DNA of 64,000 nucleotides from an uncultured Tolumonas sp. (GTDB taxonomy: Bacteria; Pseudomonadota; Gammaproteobacteria; Enterobacterales; Aeromonadaceae). Made by a program: the position numbers and the translations under genes. Below are positions 10,419-19,773 of this stretch, piece after piece. The notes under the pieces are model-generated. The model searched no databases. It was not told the DNA's origin and saw only the letters and a list, made by a program, of their open reading frames with translations. The DNA lies in NCBI RefSeq assembly GCF_963678185.1, contig NZ_OY782757.1, forward strand, positions 1,809,001-1,873,000, read 5' to 3'. The number at the start of each line of letters is the position of its first letter. Positions within the stretch are counted from its first letter, which is position 1.

Positions 10419-11021
10419 TCAGGCCGCAGCCGGATTATAGCGACCGGGTTTATGATTCGTCGCTAACACTACATTCACGATGACCGCCGCAGACACCGAC
10501 ATTAATAAAACTGACCACGAAGTAATAAAAGCAGAAGAGAGAACGATAGTACAATCGAGCCCCATCTGTACTTTGCCGGCACTAATGCCATAACGCTCTT
10601 GCAACCAAAGGCAGACGATATTGAAACCACCCAAGCTGGCACGGTGCCGGAATAAGATCAGTAAACCAACGCCAACCAAGACACTCCCCATTAATGCAGC
10701 ATAGATCGGGCGTACTTCATTGATTTGCATCCATTGATGCAGATGATCGCCAAAGAAAGAAACAGCGGTAACTGAAAGCAACGTTTTAGCCACAAATTGC
10801 CCACCGAGACGTTTCCAGGCCAGCCAGTAAAAAGGCACATTCAGCATGAAAAACAACTGCCCAAAACTAAAAGGTAATAATTTGTGCAACAGCAACGCCA
10901 ACCCGGCGGTTCCACCAACCACGAGCCCGGGCTGATTAAAAAAAACAATTCCTAACGAGACCAAACAGGTTGCCGTCAGCATTGCTAAGATATCTTCCAA
11001 CCAACTGTGTTTTGCAGGCAT
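10419..11021 (-). CDS. YitT-family inner-membrane protein
   Basis: This 200-aa integral membrane protein has about five to six hydrophobic helices. The segments FFNQPGLVVGGTAGLALLL, GVGLLILFRHRASLGGFNIV and the following LQERYGISAG match the layout of the YitT/DUF161 family. Biochemical function in this family is largely unknown; some members have been linked to transport. The ATG at 11021 was chosen over the in-frame GTG just before it. It has its own terminator. The 200-nt upstream gap also contains the Fur-box promoter of the plus-strand small RNA candidate, so iron control of this gene is possible but not shown. Confidence 0.8.
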   Translation of the reverse strand: MPAKHSWLEDILAMLTATCLVSLGIVFFNQPGLVVGGTAGLALLLHKLLPFSFGQLFFMLNVPFYWLAWKRLGGQFVAKTLLSVTAVSFFGDHLHQWMQINEVRPIYAALMGSVLVGVGLLILFRHRASLGGFNIVCLWLQERYGISAGKVQMGLDCTIVLSSAFITSWSVLLMSVSAAVIVNVVLATNHKPGRYNPAAA

Positions 11022-11208
11022 CACATTTATCCATAGACATAACCGCCGTTATGCTACCAGCAGATGTTCGTCGGCCCGCTATATCCGACTGAGAACAGGT
11101 ATGCAGAAATGTAAACTTTTACTGCCAGTGCGCTCACCACGAGAGTGCAAGTCGCTGGTATCGTAACCACATTTCAGGAATAGGATGAAACCGAAGAGAA
11201 ATTATTAT

Positions 11209-11236
11209 TGATAATAATTCTCATTATTGATAAATT
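11209..11236 (+). promoter_or_regulatory. Fur box over a sigma-70 promoter with extended -10
   Basis: Positions 11209-11223 read TGATAATAATTCTCA, matching 13 of 14 informative positions of the Fur 7-1-7 consensus (TGATAATnATTATCA). The 19-mer at 11210-11228 matches 15 of 19 of the classical Fur box. Overlapping it are a -35 TTGATA (11208-11213), a 17-nt spacer and a -10 TAAATT (11231-11236) preceded by TGA, an extended -10 TGn. A bound Fur would block polymerase. The inferred start is about 11242. Confidence 0.8.
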
Positions 11237-11241
11237 ATGAA

Positions 11242-11333
11242 CGTCGTATTGTTGTGCAAACTCTGTAGATACACCCTTTAACCTCCTCTGAAGGGTGACA
11301 TTTTTGAGGCTGGTGTGTACCAGCCTCTTTTTT
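11242..11333 (+). ncRNA. Candidate Fur-regulated small RNA with anti-Shine-Dalgarno loop
   Basis: This plus-strand transcript of about 92 nt is predicted from three linked signals: a Fur-controlled promoter just upstream, a hairpin, and a perfect Rho-independent terminator. The hairpin is a 7-bp stem, CACCCTT (11272-11278) / AAGGGTG (11291-11297). Its 12-nt loop displays CCTCCTC (11282-11288), the complement of strong ribosome-binding sites. The terminator stem GAGGCTGG / CCAGCCTC (11306-11327) is followed by six T, and ATTTTTG before it could serve Hfq. The surrounding genes are on the minus strand, so the terminator cannot belong to them. The known RyhB core was not found. Its role is inferred, by analogy with RyhB, to be iron-sparing repression. 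Confidence 0.6.
11306..11333 (+). terminator. Rho-independent terminator of the small RNA candidate
   Basis: An 8-bp perfect stem, GAGGCTGG / CCAGCCTC, with loop TGTGTA is followed by TTTTTT on the plus strand. Read on the minus strand it is followed by AAAAATG, so it cannot be a U-tract terminator for rlmB. The hairpin ends 4 nt before the rlmB stop codon. Confidence 0.88.
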
Positions 11334-11337
11334 ATTG

Positions 11338-12072
11338 CTAACGACGCTGACGCACCGCTTCAAACAAACAAACACCGGTCGCTACCGATACATTTAGACT
11401 GGAAACCGAGCCTGCCATCGGAATGCTGATCAACTCATCACAATGTTCACGCGTTAGACGACGCATACCATCGCCTTCTGCACCCATAACTAAGGCCAAA
11501 GAGCCCGTCAGTTTCGCCGCGAAGACATCATGCGTTGCCTCACCTGCCGTGCCAACGACCCAAACACCACGATCTTTCAATTCACGCAACGTGCGCGCTA
11601 AATTGGTCACCTGAATAAAAGGTACGTTTTCCGCAGCACCACAGGCTACTTTACGTGCCGTACCGGTCAGGCTCACCGATTTATCTCGCGGCACGATCAG
11701 CGCATGCACACCCGCTGCATCTGCGGTACGCAAACAAGCGCCCAGATTGTGCGGGTCGGTTACTCCATCCAATACCAGAAAAAAGGGTGTTTGTTCTTTC
11801 TCCAGAATTTTATCTAAATCAGATTCATCATATTTCCGGCCTTCTTTGACCTTCGCAATGATGCCCTGATGGATAGCGCCTTCCGCCTTATCATCCAGTG
11901 TTTTGCGCTGCACATACTGAATGCTGACACCATACTGCTGTAAGGTGGCCAACAATGGCTGTAGACGATCATCGTCGCGGCCTTTGAGCACCCAGGCTTC
12001 AATAAAACGCTCCGGAGCCTGCTCCAGAAGCGCTTTGACGGCATGGATCCCGTAAATTAATTCGCTACTCAT
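11338..12072 (-). CDS. rlmB: 23S rRNA (guanosine-2'-O-)-methyltransferase RlmB
   Basis: RlmB methylates the ribose of G2251 in the peptidyl-transferase loop of 23S rRNA, using SAM. The 244-aa protein has the N-terminal substrate-binding domain ([17 protein letters not shown]). It then has SPOUT motifs [29 protein letters not shown] and [16 protein letters not shown], which build the trefoil knot. Length matches E. coli (243 aa). The start overlaps the rnr stop by four bases (ATGA), so the two genes are translationally coupled, as in enterobacteria. Confidence 0.97.
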   Translation of the reverse strand: MSSELIYGIHAVKALLEQAPERFIEAWVLKGRDDDRLQPLLATLQQYGVSIQYVQRKTLDDKAEGAIHQGIIAKVKEGRKYDESDLDKILEKEQTPFFLVLDGVTDPHNLGACLRTADAAGVHALIVPRDKSVSLTGTARKVACGAAENVPFIQVTNLARTLRELKDRGVWVVGTAGEATHDVFAAKLTGSLALVMGAEGDGMRRLTREHCDELISIPMAGSVSSLNVSVATGVCLFEAVRQRR

Positions 12073-14489
12073 TTCTTCGCTTTTCCCTGACGTTTCTTGC
12101 GGCTGTTTTTCTTTTCAGCACGCGAACGGCTAATTTTATCACTGGCTACCGGCTGTTGTTTGTCTTTTTCTTTCACACGCCCTTTCGCCGGTTTTTCTTG
12201 ATCAGTTTTGGCTTTACGCTGTTTTGAGCGATCACGTTTTTGCTGGATCTCACCAAGTAACTTTTGCTTTTTCGCCGCATCTTTACCGGTAAAGACCAAC
12301 GGATCTTCCACCAGCATCAGGTCGATCTTACGATCATCCAGATTAACGGCGGCCACCTTCACGCGCACTTTATCGCCTAAACGATAAACGCGACGGAAGT
12401 TTTCGCCAATCAAGGTCTGGCGTGAAGCATCAAACTGATAATAATCATTGGTTAATGACGAAACATGCACCAAACCGTCGATGTTCAACTCAGCTAAGCG
12501 GATGAAACAACCAAACGAGGTCACATTTGCAATCACGCCATCGAATTCCGAACCGACATGATCTTGCATGTATTCACATTTCAGCCAGTCAGACACATCG
12601 CGAGTTGCATCATCCGCGCGACGTTCAGTCATCGAACACTGCAACCCCATCGGTGAGATATCATCATAGGAATAATGATAACCACCACTTGGTGTCCACT
12701 TATGTTTCGGGTTGCCCTGCTGGCGCGCTATTTCGTATTTAATACCGCGATGCAGTAACAGATCGGGATAACGGCGAATTGGTGAAGTGAAATGCGCGTA
12801 TGATTGCAGCGCCAAACCAAAGTGACCAATATTATCGGCACTGTATTGCGCCTGCTGCATCGAACGTAACAGCATGGTATTAATCAGCTCAACATCCGGA
12901 CGATCCTGCACCAGTGCGGCTAATTCCGCGTAATGCATTGGCTCCGGCTCATCGCCACCTTTCAGCTCTAGTCCCAGTTCCCCCAGAAATTGACGGAAGG
13001 TTTCGAGCTTCAGCTCACCCGGACGATCATGCACACGGAATAAGGTTTCGGCTTCTTGTTTCTCGATAAACTTCGCCGCCGCCACGTTTGCCTGGATCAT
13101 GCACTCTTCAATCAGTTTGTGCGCATCATTGCGCACCAACGGCACAATGCGATCAATCTTACGTTGGGCATTGAAGATAAAACGGGTTTCATCACTTTCA
13201 AATTCAACCGCACCGCGTTGATGACGGGATGCTCTTAATGCATGATAAAGCTTATGCAACTCTTCAATATGCGGCACTAATGCCGTGTATTGTTCGCGCA
13301 GTTTGACATCACCATCCAGAATTGCGGCAACTTTGGTATAAGTCAGCCGCGCATGTGAATTCATAACCGCTTCAAAGAATTTATAACCTGACAAACGCCC
13401 CGCTTCCGAGATGGTCATTTCGCAGACCATACACAGACGATCTACTTGTGGATTCAGCGAACAAAGACCATTTGAAAGCACTTCCGGCAGCATCGGCACC
13501 ACAAATTCAGGGAAATAGACCGAGTTCCCGCGGTTGTAGGCTTCATTATCCAGCGCAGTGCCAGGACGAACGTAATACGACACATCGGCAATCGCTACCC
13601 ACAACCGCCAGCCACCGCCGCGTTTACGTTCACAAAATACCGCATCGTCAAAATCGCGGGCATCTTCACCATCGATGGTCATCAATGGCAACTGACGTAA
13701 ATCAACACGCCCTTCTTTTGCCTCTTCCGGCACTTGTTCGGTCAGCGATTTGATCTGCGTCAGAACTTCTTGTGGCCACTCGTGGGGAATACCAAATTTA
13801 CGGATGGAAATATCAATCTCCATGCCGGGATCCATGTTATCCCCCAGCACTTCCAGGATCTGCCCCATTGCATTTAAACGACCGGTTGGACGCTGCGTGA
13901 CCCGCACTACCACGATCTGGCTTTGACGCGCACCTAAAGTGGCATCTGGTGCGATCAGAATATCCTGAATGATGCGGTTATCATCCGGCACCACAAAACC
14001 AACGCCATTTTCCACAAAATAGCGGCCGACCAGATCCATATCACGCGATTTCAACAGACGAACTAAACGCGCCTCCTGACGGCCTTTCGCATCGATTTTA
14101 GTTGGTTGAACCAACACATAATCGCCATGCATCAGGCTCGCCATATCCCATTGATTCAGGAACAAGTCGGCACCGCCTGCTTCTGGGCGCAGGAAGCCAT
14201 AGCCATCTTTGTGGCCGATGACATAACCTTTGATCAAATTTAGCTTATCCGGTAAGGCATATGCTTTGCTGCGGGTAAAGACAAGTTGCCCATCCCGTTC
14301 CATCGCGCGCAGGCGACGGCGTAATCCTTCCACCTCATCTTCGTCTTGCAACATCAGCGTCTTTTCGATCTCATCGCGAGACATCGGACGACCATTTTTC
14401 TCAATCAGAGCAAGAATAAGTTCACGACTCGCAATCGGTTTTTCGTATTTCTCAGCTTCGCGTGTGGCGAAAGGATCCTTGGGGGACAT
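12069..14489 (-). CDS. rnr: Ribonuclease R
   Basis: RNase R is a processive 3'-5' exoribonuclease that degrades structured RNA, including in trans-translation and at low temperature. The 806-aa protein has an N-terminal helix-turn-helix, cold-shock domains, the RNB catalytic core with [12 protein letters not shown] (metal-binding Asp cluster) and [12 protein letters not shown], and an S1 domain ([15 protein letters not shown]). It ends in a Lys/Arg-rich tail. The ATG at 14489 ([15 protein letters not shown]) aligns with the E. coli start and has AGG 7 nt upstream. A TTG start at 14510 would add seven residues without a ribosome-binding site. It is cotranscribed with rlmB. Confidence 0.97.
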   Translation of the reverse strand: MSPKDPFATREAEKYEKPIASRELILALIEKNGRPMSRDEIEKTLMLQDEDEVEGLRRRLRAMERDGQLVFTRSKAYALPDKLNLIKGYVIGHKDGYGFLRPEAGGADLFLNQWDMASLMHGDYVLVQPTKIDAKGRQEARLVRLLKSRDMDLVGRYFVENGVGFVVPDDNRIIQDILIAPDATLGARQSQIVVVRVTQRPTGRLNAMGQILEVLGDNMDPGMEIDISIRKFGIPHEWPQEVLTQIKSLTEQVPEEAKEGRVDLRQLPLMTIDGEDARDFDDAVFCERKRGGGWRLWVAIADVSYYVRPGTALDNEAYNRGNSVYFPEFVVPMLPEVLSNGLCSLNPQVDRLCMVCEMTISEAGRLSGYKFFEAVMNSHARLTYTKVAAILDGDVKLREQYTALVPHIEELHKLYHALRASRHQRGAVEFESDETRFIFNAQRKIDRIVPLVRNDAHKLIEECMIQANVAAAKFIEKQEAETLFRVHDRPGELKLETFRQFLGELGLELKGGDEPEPMHYAELAALVQDRPDVELINTMLLRSMQQAQYSADNIGHFGLALQSYAHFTSPIRRYPDLLLHRGIKYEIARQQGNPKHKWTPSGGYHYSYDDISPMGLQCSMTERRADDATRDVSDWLKCEYMQDHVGSEFDGVIANVTSFGCFIRLAELNIDGLVHVSSLTNDYYQFDASRQTLIGENFRRVYRLGDKVRVKVAAVNLDDRKIDLMLVEDPLVFTGKDAAKKQKLLGEIQQKRDRSKQRKAKTDQEKPAKGRVKEKDKQQPVASDKISRSRAEKKNSRKKRQGKAKK

Positions 14490-14588
14490 AAACAGGCCTG
14501 CCATTGGCAATAAATAAAGTCATGATGAGTATAGCGAAATCAACTACTTTTTGGCAGGAATACCACTATTCGTGGCCACAACTATGCT

Positions 14589-15644
14589 ATGTTAATGCTG
14601 ACAAGTAATGAGCCTGAGTTAATGCCTATGGATGAGTTTGCCCAATCAACAGCTAATCTGAAACAAGCTGTCCCCCTGATGATTAAATATCAGGTGCCGA
14701 CGACACCGACTAATTATGCCCTCTGGTATACCTATGTCGCGCAAACGAATCCTCAATTAAATCAGGCAATTGACCGTTCCATTTCGGAAACCGGACTTTG
14801 CTCTGCAGTCACCAGCGAACAGCTTTATCAAAAACATTTAGCACTGGATACCGAACGGAATAGTGAACAGGTAAAACATAGCCTGGAAGCCATTGCGACC
14901 GAATTACAAGTCACCATGCAAGACACCCGAGTCGATGCCGAACAGTTCCATCAGGTGTTGGAAAAAGGCTTTTCTCAACTCGCCAAGATAGATAATGAAG
15001 GCCTGTCTCTGGATGAAATGGTGGCGTTAGTACGCGAATTAGTACAGAACTCTCAGAAGATCGGCGTCAGCACCCGCTTCTTTCGCGATCAACTAACTGA
15101 TGCCGAAAAAGAAATTGGCGATCTAAAAAATCGTATCGAAGAGATCCGTAAAGAAGCCTATGAAGATGCAATGACCAATGTGCTGAATCGTCGGGCGTTT
15201 GATCAAGAAATCAATACGATGATGGCGATGAACAAACCGTTCAGCCTAATCATGATGGATATCGATTTCTTCAAAACCATCAACGACAATTTTGGACACA
15301 TGTTTGGAGATCAGGTGCTGAAAGCGATCGCAAAACGCATCAATGAGAGCTGTAATAACGGCGAGAAAATTTATCGTATTGGTGGTGAAGAATTTGCTGT
15401 ATTACTACCAACTCGCAAACTACTGATTGCCCGCCAGTTTGCTGAGTCACAACGCCGAGCAATTGAGCGCCTGAGTATCATGAATAAAAACACCAGCCAG
15501 CGCTTAAACAATGTGACGGCTTCTTTTGGCGTGGCTGAATTCACGCCGGGCGATGATTATCAGTCATTAATGCATCGCGCCGATGTGCAATTATACAAAG
15601 CCAAACAACTCGGTCGTAACCGTGTTATGCCCATGTCGCTATAG
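14589..15644 (+). CDS. Soluble diguanylate cyclase (GGDEF domain)
   Basis: The protein makes cyclic di-GMP from two GTP. Of 351 aa, residues 1 to about 190 form a mostly helical, soluble region of unknown ligand with a coiled-coil linker (LTDAEKEIGDLKNRIEEIRKEA). The GGDEF domain follows, with LIMMDIDFFKTIND and an intact active-site loop YRIGGEEFAVLLP. The usual inhibitory RxxD site before GGEEF reads NNGE, so product feedback is probably lost. There is no transmembrane helix. The start is uncertain: several in-frame ATGs (14589, 14595, 14622, 14628) lie close together with weak ribosome-binding sites. Its last bases overlap the convergent oxyR gene. Confidence 0.93.
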   Translation: MLMLTSNEPELMPMDEFAQSTANLKQAVPLMIKYQVPTTPTNYALWYTYVAQTNPQLNQAIDRSISETGLCSAVTSEQLYQKHLALDTERNSEQVKHSLEAIATELQVTMQDTRVDAEQFHQVLEKGFSQLAKIDNEGLSLDEMVALVRELVQNSQKIGVSTRFFRDQLTDAEKEIGDLKNRIEEIRKEAYEDAMTNVLNRRAFDQEINTMMAMNKPFSLIMMDIDFFKTINDNFGHMFGDQVLKAIAKRINESCNNGEKIYRIGGEEFAVLLPTRKLLIARQFAESQRRAIERLSIMNKNTSQRLNNVTASFGVAEFTPGDDYQSLMHRADVQLYKAKQLGRNRVMPMSL

Positions 15645-16538
15645 CTGCGAATGGGCCTTTAACTGCTGCTGACACAATAAAGCTAAACGCTGATAACGCG
15701 CTTTCAGTGGTGAACCTGGGCGGTATATCAAACCAACCGTGCGTTTAGGTTCTGGATCATGGCACGGCAGATAACACACACCATCACGTACCCGCTCGTT
15801 AGGCACCGCCAATTTAGGGATCAATGTGATCCCACCGCCGGCGGCCACCATGTTCCGTAATGTTTCCAGACTGGTAGCCCGAAAATGGGCATCTTCCCGT
15901 GCGCCAGCGGCAAAACAAAATCCTAATGCTTGTTCACGTAAACAATGACCATCTTCCAGCATTAGCAACTGCTGCCCAGACAATTCGTTCATCCCGATTT
16001 GGTCACGCTGCGCCCAACGATGATCGGCTGAAATCGCCAGGTACATACTTTCTTCAAATACCGGGATTTCAATAAATGCATCAGTTTCTTTTACCAAAGC
16101 CAACAAAGCACAATCCAGCTCACCATTATCTAACTGCGCCACAATTTGATGTGTTTGTGCCTCATGCAGATATATTTCTAACTCTGGAAATTCATGACGA
16201 ATCGCAGGGATGATATGCGGTAATAAATAAGGGCCAACCGTTGGGATTAACCCAATATGCAGCGGTCCCGCCATCTCTTCCGTATGTTGTTGCGCCATTT
16301 CTTTTAGTAAGCGAGCTTCTTCCAGCACTTTTCTCGCTTGTGCCACTAATTGTAATCCTGATGCCGTAAATAAAACCTTACGACTGGTTCGCTCTAGCAG
16401 GATCAAGCCGAGTTCAATTTCTAACTTACGTATTTGCCCGCTCAAAGTTGGCTGACTGACATAACAGGCTTCAGCCGCCAGACGAAAATGCTGATGTTCA
16501 GCCAGTGCGACTAAATATTCCAAATCACGTAGATTCAT
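15639..16538 (-). CDS. oxyR: Hydrogen peroxide-responsive regulator OxyR
   Basis: OxyR is a LysR-type activator switched by a disulfide. The 299-aa protein starts MNLRDLEYLVALAEHQHF with the winged helix-turn-helix, and continues with SQPTLSGQIRKLE. The redox cysteines are conserved in GHCLREQALGFC, aligning with C199 and C208 of E. coli OxyR. The ATG at 16538 aligns with the E. coli start; the longer reading from 16598 would cross an OxyR-type binding site. It is convergent with the diguanylate cyclase gene and divergent from a cytochrome b562 gene. An OxyR half-operator 12 nt upstream suggests autoregulation. Confidence 0.97.
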   Translation of the reverse strand: MNLRDLEYLVALAEHQHFRLAAEACYVSQPTLSGQIRKLEIELGLILLERTSRKVLFTASGLQLVAQARKVLEEARLLKEMAQQHTEEMAGPLHIGLIPTVGPYLLPHIIPAIRHEFPELEIYLHEAQTHQIVAQLDNGELDCALLALVKETDAFIEIPVFEESMYLAISADHRWAQRDQIGMNELSGQQLLMLEDGHCLREQALGFCFAAGAREDAHFRATSLETLRNMVAAGGGITLIPKLAVPNERVRDGVCYLPCHDPEPKRTVGLIYRPGSPLKARYQRLALLCQQQLKAHSQL

Positions 16539-16549
16539 TGCACATACCG

Positions 16550-16575
16550 ATAGATTACAACTATCAAAAGAATAA
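16550..16575. promoter_or_regulatory. OxyR-type binding half-site upstream of oxyR
   Basis: ATAG-N7-CTAT at 16550-16564 matches one dimer site of the OxyR consensus (ATAG-N7-CTAT-N7-ATAG-N7-CTAT) exactly. After the right 7-nt spacing the next quarter reads ATAA (3 of 4), and the last quarter is not recognisable. It lies directly before the oxyR start, where autorepression occurs in other bacteria, and could also touch the divergent cytochrome gene. Confidence 0.6.
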
Positions 16576-16718
16576 CAATTATTGGCTAGAACTATCAATA
16601 AATTATGCGTATTTATGGTTGATTAGATATTTTATAAATTAACGATTTATTAACGCATTTTTAATCTTTATGTTGTAGCCTGATAAGGTATATAAAACTG
16701 CTCTCTAAGGAGTTCTCG

Positions 16719-17114
16719 ATGAATAAGTGCGTAACCTTTCTTTCTTCTGTTTTATTGTCAACCGTATTAATTGCACCCGCTTTCGCAGCCGTTGATGTTG
16801 GCGATGCAATGAAAGAAATGGGCAAAAATTACCGCTTGGTAATGAAAGATACTGATGCCGCCAGTCTGAAACAGGATTTGGCATCACTACGCGCAGCGGC
16901 AGTGAAAGCACAGTCAGGCGTGCCTGGTAATATGCAAAAAGATGCCGCAGACAGTGCAAACCGTAAAACTTTCGCTGCCGGTATGACAGAGTTTATCAAT
17001 CAAGTTGATGTGGCCAGCAAACTAGCCGATGAAGACAAAGTTCCGGAAGCGAAAGCAGAAGCTGCTAAGCTGAAAGATCTGATGAAAGAATATCACGGTA
17101 AACTTGGTGTTTAA
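16719..17114 (+). CDS. cybC: Periplasmic cytochrome b562
   Basis: This small soluble periplasmic haem protein forms a four-helix bundle and carries electrons; its physiological partner is unknown in most bacteria. The 131-aa precursor has a Sec signal peptide ending APAFA. The mature protein keeps the axial ligands of the family: Met31 (in VGDAMKEM) and the C-terminal His126 (KEYHGKLGV). No CXXCH motif is present, so haem would be non-covalent. The start follows TAAGGAG. It is divergent from oxyR with 180 nt between, and a strong hairpin terminator follows. Confidence 0.88.
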   Translation: MNKCVTFLSSVLLSTVLIAPAFAAVDVGDAMKEMGKNYRLVMKDTDAASLKQDLASLRAAAVKAQSGVPGNMQKDAADSANRKTFAAGMTEFINQVDVASKLADEDKVPEAKAEAAKLKDLMKEYHGKLGV

Positions 17115-17130
17115 TAAAGTAAAAAACAAA

Positions 17131-17157
17131 AAGCCGTTGAACTACAACGGCTTTTTT
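17131..17157. terminator. Bidirectional terminator between cybC and the lipoprotein gene
   Basis: A 9-bp perfect stem, AAGCCGTTG / CAACGGCTT, with a 5-nt loop is flanked by an A-rich run on the left and TTTTTT on the right. It can stop convergent transcription from both cybC (plus) and the lipoprotein gene (minus). Confidence 0.88.
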
Positions 17158-17178
17158 ATTTCAGAATTATTGATTAAT

Positions 17179-17679
17179 TTAGCGATTAATATAATTCAGG
17201 AAGTCGGCTTCAAGCTGGCCATTAGATACACAAACCGGTGTTACAGACGGCGCAGCAATTTTATCGCCACTGCCTTCTAGATACGATACTGTTGTTGTGC
17301 CTTTCAAATTAATTGAAGCCACTGCTTTTTCCGCATTTTGCGTGATCATGATATTAATTTTCACTGCAGGCTGTTCAATGCTTACGCGTGAACCACCTTT
17401 ACCACAATCAAGGTAACGCAAACCGTCGGCATAGCTTTCTTGCGATGAGGACAAAACACCACCAGTCACTTCGCCCTGACCTTCAAATCCTTTTTCCGCC
17501 AACCAACGCTGTGCCCGCCCCCATAATAAATCGTACGGGACATTCACCTCAGCACTGGTTTGCACTGGTACAGCTGTAGGCGGTGTATAACGATATTGCT
17601 CAGACACACCACTGGAACCGGAACAACCAGCTAACAGCAAAACTACTGCCACACCGATACAACTAAGCGTCTTGTTCAT
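17179..17679 (-). CDS. Putative lipoprotein, unknown function
   Basis: The 166-aa product has a lipoprotein signal (MNKTLSCIGVAVVLLLAGC) with lipobox LLAGC. The residue after Cys is Ser, so outer-membrane sorting by Lol is expected. The mature part has a region around VPYDLLWGRAQRWLAEKGF followed by beta-type strands and two further Cys (DCGKGG and PVCVSNGQ) that could pair. No family is recognised with confidence. The fold could resemble small periplasmic domains such as those of BamC, but no motif supports that. It is a single gene sharing a terminator with cybC. Confidence 0.75.
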   Translation of the reverse strand: MNKTLSCIGVAVVLLLAGCSGSSGVSEQYRYTPPTAVPVQTSAEVNVPYDLLWGRAQRWLAEKGFEGQGEVTGGVLSSSQESYADGLRYLDCGKGGSRVSIEQPAVKINIMITQNAEKAVASINLKGTTTVSYLEGSGDKIAAPSVTPVCVSNGQLEADFLNYINR

Positions 17680-17778
17680 AAATATGCCCTAGCTAACTAT
17701 CATCTATTTAAACTACTAAACTGACGATATTGTCTAACAAGGTACTTTATTTGGCTAGTTTTATTTGAATAAGCTGAT

Positions 17779-18003
17779 TTAACGGTTTAGCAGCACACCG
17801 GTTTCTAACTCTCGTTCTCTTTGGCATTCAGCTAAATATATAGCCCCAAGCACTGATGGTTTTTGATGATATTGATCAATAGCTCGTTCCACCATCAAAG
17901 TTAATGTCTGTTGAGTTTTTGCCATTCTGAATTTACGCAGCCAAATATCTTTAGATTCAAGATCCAGAGGTTCAGCTATATCTTCGTCTTTTTTAGAGGC
18001 CAT
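17779..18003 (-). CDS. Small hypothetical protein (74 aa)
   Basis: The charged, cytoplasmic 74-aa protein starts MASKKDEDIAEPLDLESKD and is mainly helical, with no membrane segment and no recognised motif. It lies between trpS and the lipoprotein gene on the same strand, with a hairpin before it. No clear ribosome-binding site precedes the ATG. Its composition is protein-like and no competing frame is better, but function is unknown and it could be spurious. Confidence 0.5.
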   Translation of the reverse strand: MASKKDEDIAEPLDLESKDIWLRKFRMAKTQQTLTLMVERAIDQYHQKPSVLGAIYLAECQRERELETGVLLNR

Positions 18004-18040
18004 AATTCATCTTATATAGGTTATATAGCAGGAATAATTT

Positions 18041-18068
18041 GGCTGAATTAAGTTTTTATAATTCAGCC
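18041..18068 (-). terminator. Hairpin terminator downstream of trpS
   Basis: A 10-bp stem, GGCTGAATTA / TAATTCAGCC, with an 8-nt A-rich loop is followed on the minus strand by AAATTATT. The U-tract is poor, so termination may be partial. Confidence 0.55.
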
Positions 18069-18074
18069 GGAAAA

Positions 18075-19079
18075 TTAACGTTTACTTACAAAACCAATCG
18101 CATCAAATACTCGACGCATAGTTTCTTCTGCACGAACTTGTGCTTTTTCGCCACCTTGCTGCAGAATTGCCAATAAAGCCGCTTCATCTGCCCGTAATTC
18201 TTTATATCGTTGCTGGATAGGTTCCAATAAGGCAACAACTGCATCAGCCGCTTCAGTTTTCAGATGACCGTACATTTTACCTTCAAAGCTAGCTTCCAAT
18301 TCGGCAATAGAACGTCCGGTAGCGCCATGCATGAGGCTTAATAAATTACTGACACCTGGTTTGGTTTCTATATCAAAGCGAACAACCGGTGGATCTTCTG
18401 AATCTGTCACTGCTTTTTTCAGTTTTTTTACTATTGATTTAGGGTCTTCGAGTAAACCAATTACATTATTTTGATTATCATCCGATTTAGACATCTTCTT
18501 GGTCGGATCTTGTAAACTCATCACCTTCGCACCCTGAGGCGGAATAAAGGGTTCAGGTGTTGTTAATATATTGCCGTAAAGTGCATTAAAGCGATAAGCA
18601 ATATCTCGCGTTAATTCTAAATGTTGTTTTTGATCTTGGCCAACAGGTACCTGATTTGCTTGATATAAAAGAATATCAGCTGCCATCAAAACAGGATAAT
18701 CAAATAAACCGACCGTGACATTATTTTCATAACGCTGCGATTTATCTTTAAACTGCGTCATACGGGATAATTCACCCATTTGAGTATAACAGTTTAGTAT
18801 CCAGCCCAATTCTGCATGTTGTGGTACATGTGATTGCATAAATACGGTGCTTTTTGCCGGATCAATACCTACCGCCAGATATAATGCTGCCGTATCTAAA
18901 CAGGCTTTACGCAAAGCTTGAGGGTCTTGACGTACCGTGATGGCATGCAAATCAACAATACAATACAGGCAATCGTAATCATCCTGCATCTGAACCCACT
19001 GACGCAAAGCTCCCATATAATTGCCAATGGTGAGTTGCCCCGATGGTTGAGCTCCGCTCAATACAATTGGTTTTGCCAT
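18075..19079 (-). CDS. trpS: Tryptophanyl-tRNA synthetase
   Basis: TrpS is a class Ic synthetase that charges tRNA-Trp. The 334-aa protein (E. coli 334) has the HIGH-equivalent TIGN in [13 protein letters not shown] and the KMSKS loop in [12 protein letters not shown]. The ATG at 19079 has AAGGAATTGAA before it. It is the last gene of the aroK-aroB-damX-dam-rpe-gph-trpS cluster, only 1 nt after gph, an order conserved in gammaproteobacteria. Confidence 0.97.
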   Translation of the reverse strand: MAKPIVLSGAQPSGQLTIGNYMGALRQWVQMQDDYDCLYCIVDLHAITVRQDPQALRKACLDTAALYLAVGIDPAKSTVFMQSHVPQHAELGWILNCYTQMGELSRMTQFKDKSQRYENNVTVGLFDYPVLMAADILLYQANQVPVGQDQKQHLELTRDIAYRFNALYGNILTTPEPFIPPQGAKVMSLQDPTKKMSKSDDNQNNVIGLLEDPKSIVKKLKKAVTDSEDPPVVRFDIETKPGVSNLLSLMHGATGRSIAELEASFEGKMYGHLKTEAADAVVALLEPIQQRYKELRADEAALLAILQQGGEKAQVRAEETMRRVFDAIGFVSKR

Positions 19080-19080
19080 T

Positions 19081-19773
19081 TCAATTCCTTACTTCAGCGT
19101 TCAGCAACGACACTAATTCATCGAAGCGATGTAATACCCAATCTGGTTCGCTATTTTCTATTGGTTCGCCATGGTTATAACCATAACTTAAACCGACAAC
19201 AGGAATGCCAGCAGCGCGTGCCGCTTGAATATCATTTTTCGAATCACCAACCATCAGTGTTTCAGCTGGCTGAACATTAAATTGTTCACATAAATAATGT
19301 AGTGGCAATGGATCTGGTTTTTTCACTGGTAAACGACCACCACCCAGGGTGTAAGTGAAAAATTCTGCAATACCCGCCGATTGTAATAATGGTTGAACAA
19401 ATTGATCTGGTTTGTTGGTTACAACCGCCATAGAGTAACCAGCTTGTGCCAATACAGATAATGTTTCTTTAACCGCAGGATAAAGCGAATAATCGCTGTC
19501 TATGCCCATTTGATAATAATGATCAAACTGGCTTTTCACTTGTTGAAACAAAGTTTCATCTATATCAGTAAAATGATATTGCTGACATATGGCTCGCTTC
19601 AATAATACATCGGCACCATTACCAATCCAATCACGCACCTGCTCCATAGAAACAGCAGATAATTGATTAGATTTTAATGCCGCCTGAACAGCCAGATAAA
19701 GTTGTGGAACGCTATCAATTAGCGTTCCGTCCAGATCGAATAAAATAACTTTTACATTATTTAAATCAGACAT
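19081..19773 (-). CDS. gph: Phosphoglycolate phosphatase
   Basis: This HAD-superfamily hydrolase removes phosphate from 2-phosphoglycolate, which arises from repair of oxidised DNA ends. The 230-aa protein shows motif [11 protein letters not shown], motif II VVTNKP, motif III Lys in [13 protein letters not shown], and motif [16 protein letters not shown]. The start overlaps the rpe stop by 8 nt. Membership of the dam-rpe-gph-trpS cluster supports Gph over other HAD phosphatases of similar sequence. Confidence 0.94.
   Translation of the reverse strand: MSDLNNVKVILFDLDGTLIDSVPQLYLAVQAALKSNQLSAVSMEQVRDWIGNGADVLLKRAICQQYHFTDIDETLFQQVKSQFDHYYQMGIDSDYSLYPAVKETLSVLAQAGYSMAVVTNKPDQFVQPLLQSAGIAEFFTYTLGGGRLPVKKPDPLPLHYLCEQFNVQPAETLMVGDSKNDIQAARAAGIPVVGLSYGYNHGEPIENSEPDWVLHRFDELVSLLNAEVRN

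Noticed and set aside
11237-11281. 14-codon ORF starting at an ATG just after the Fur-box promoter
   Set aside because: It would have no ribosome-binding site because the promoter and Fur box fill that space, and its ATG lies upstream of the inferred RNA start. The hairpin-plus-terminator layout fits an RNA gene better.
11242-11333. RyhB homologue
   Set aside because: Fur control and a similar terminator fit, but the conserved RyhB pairing core was not present.
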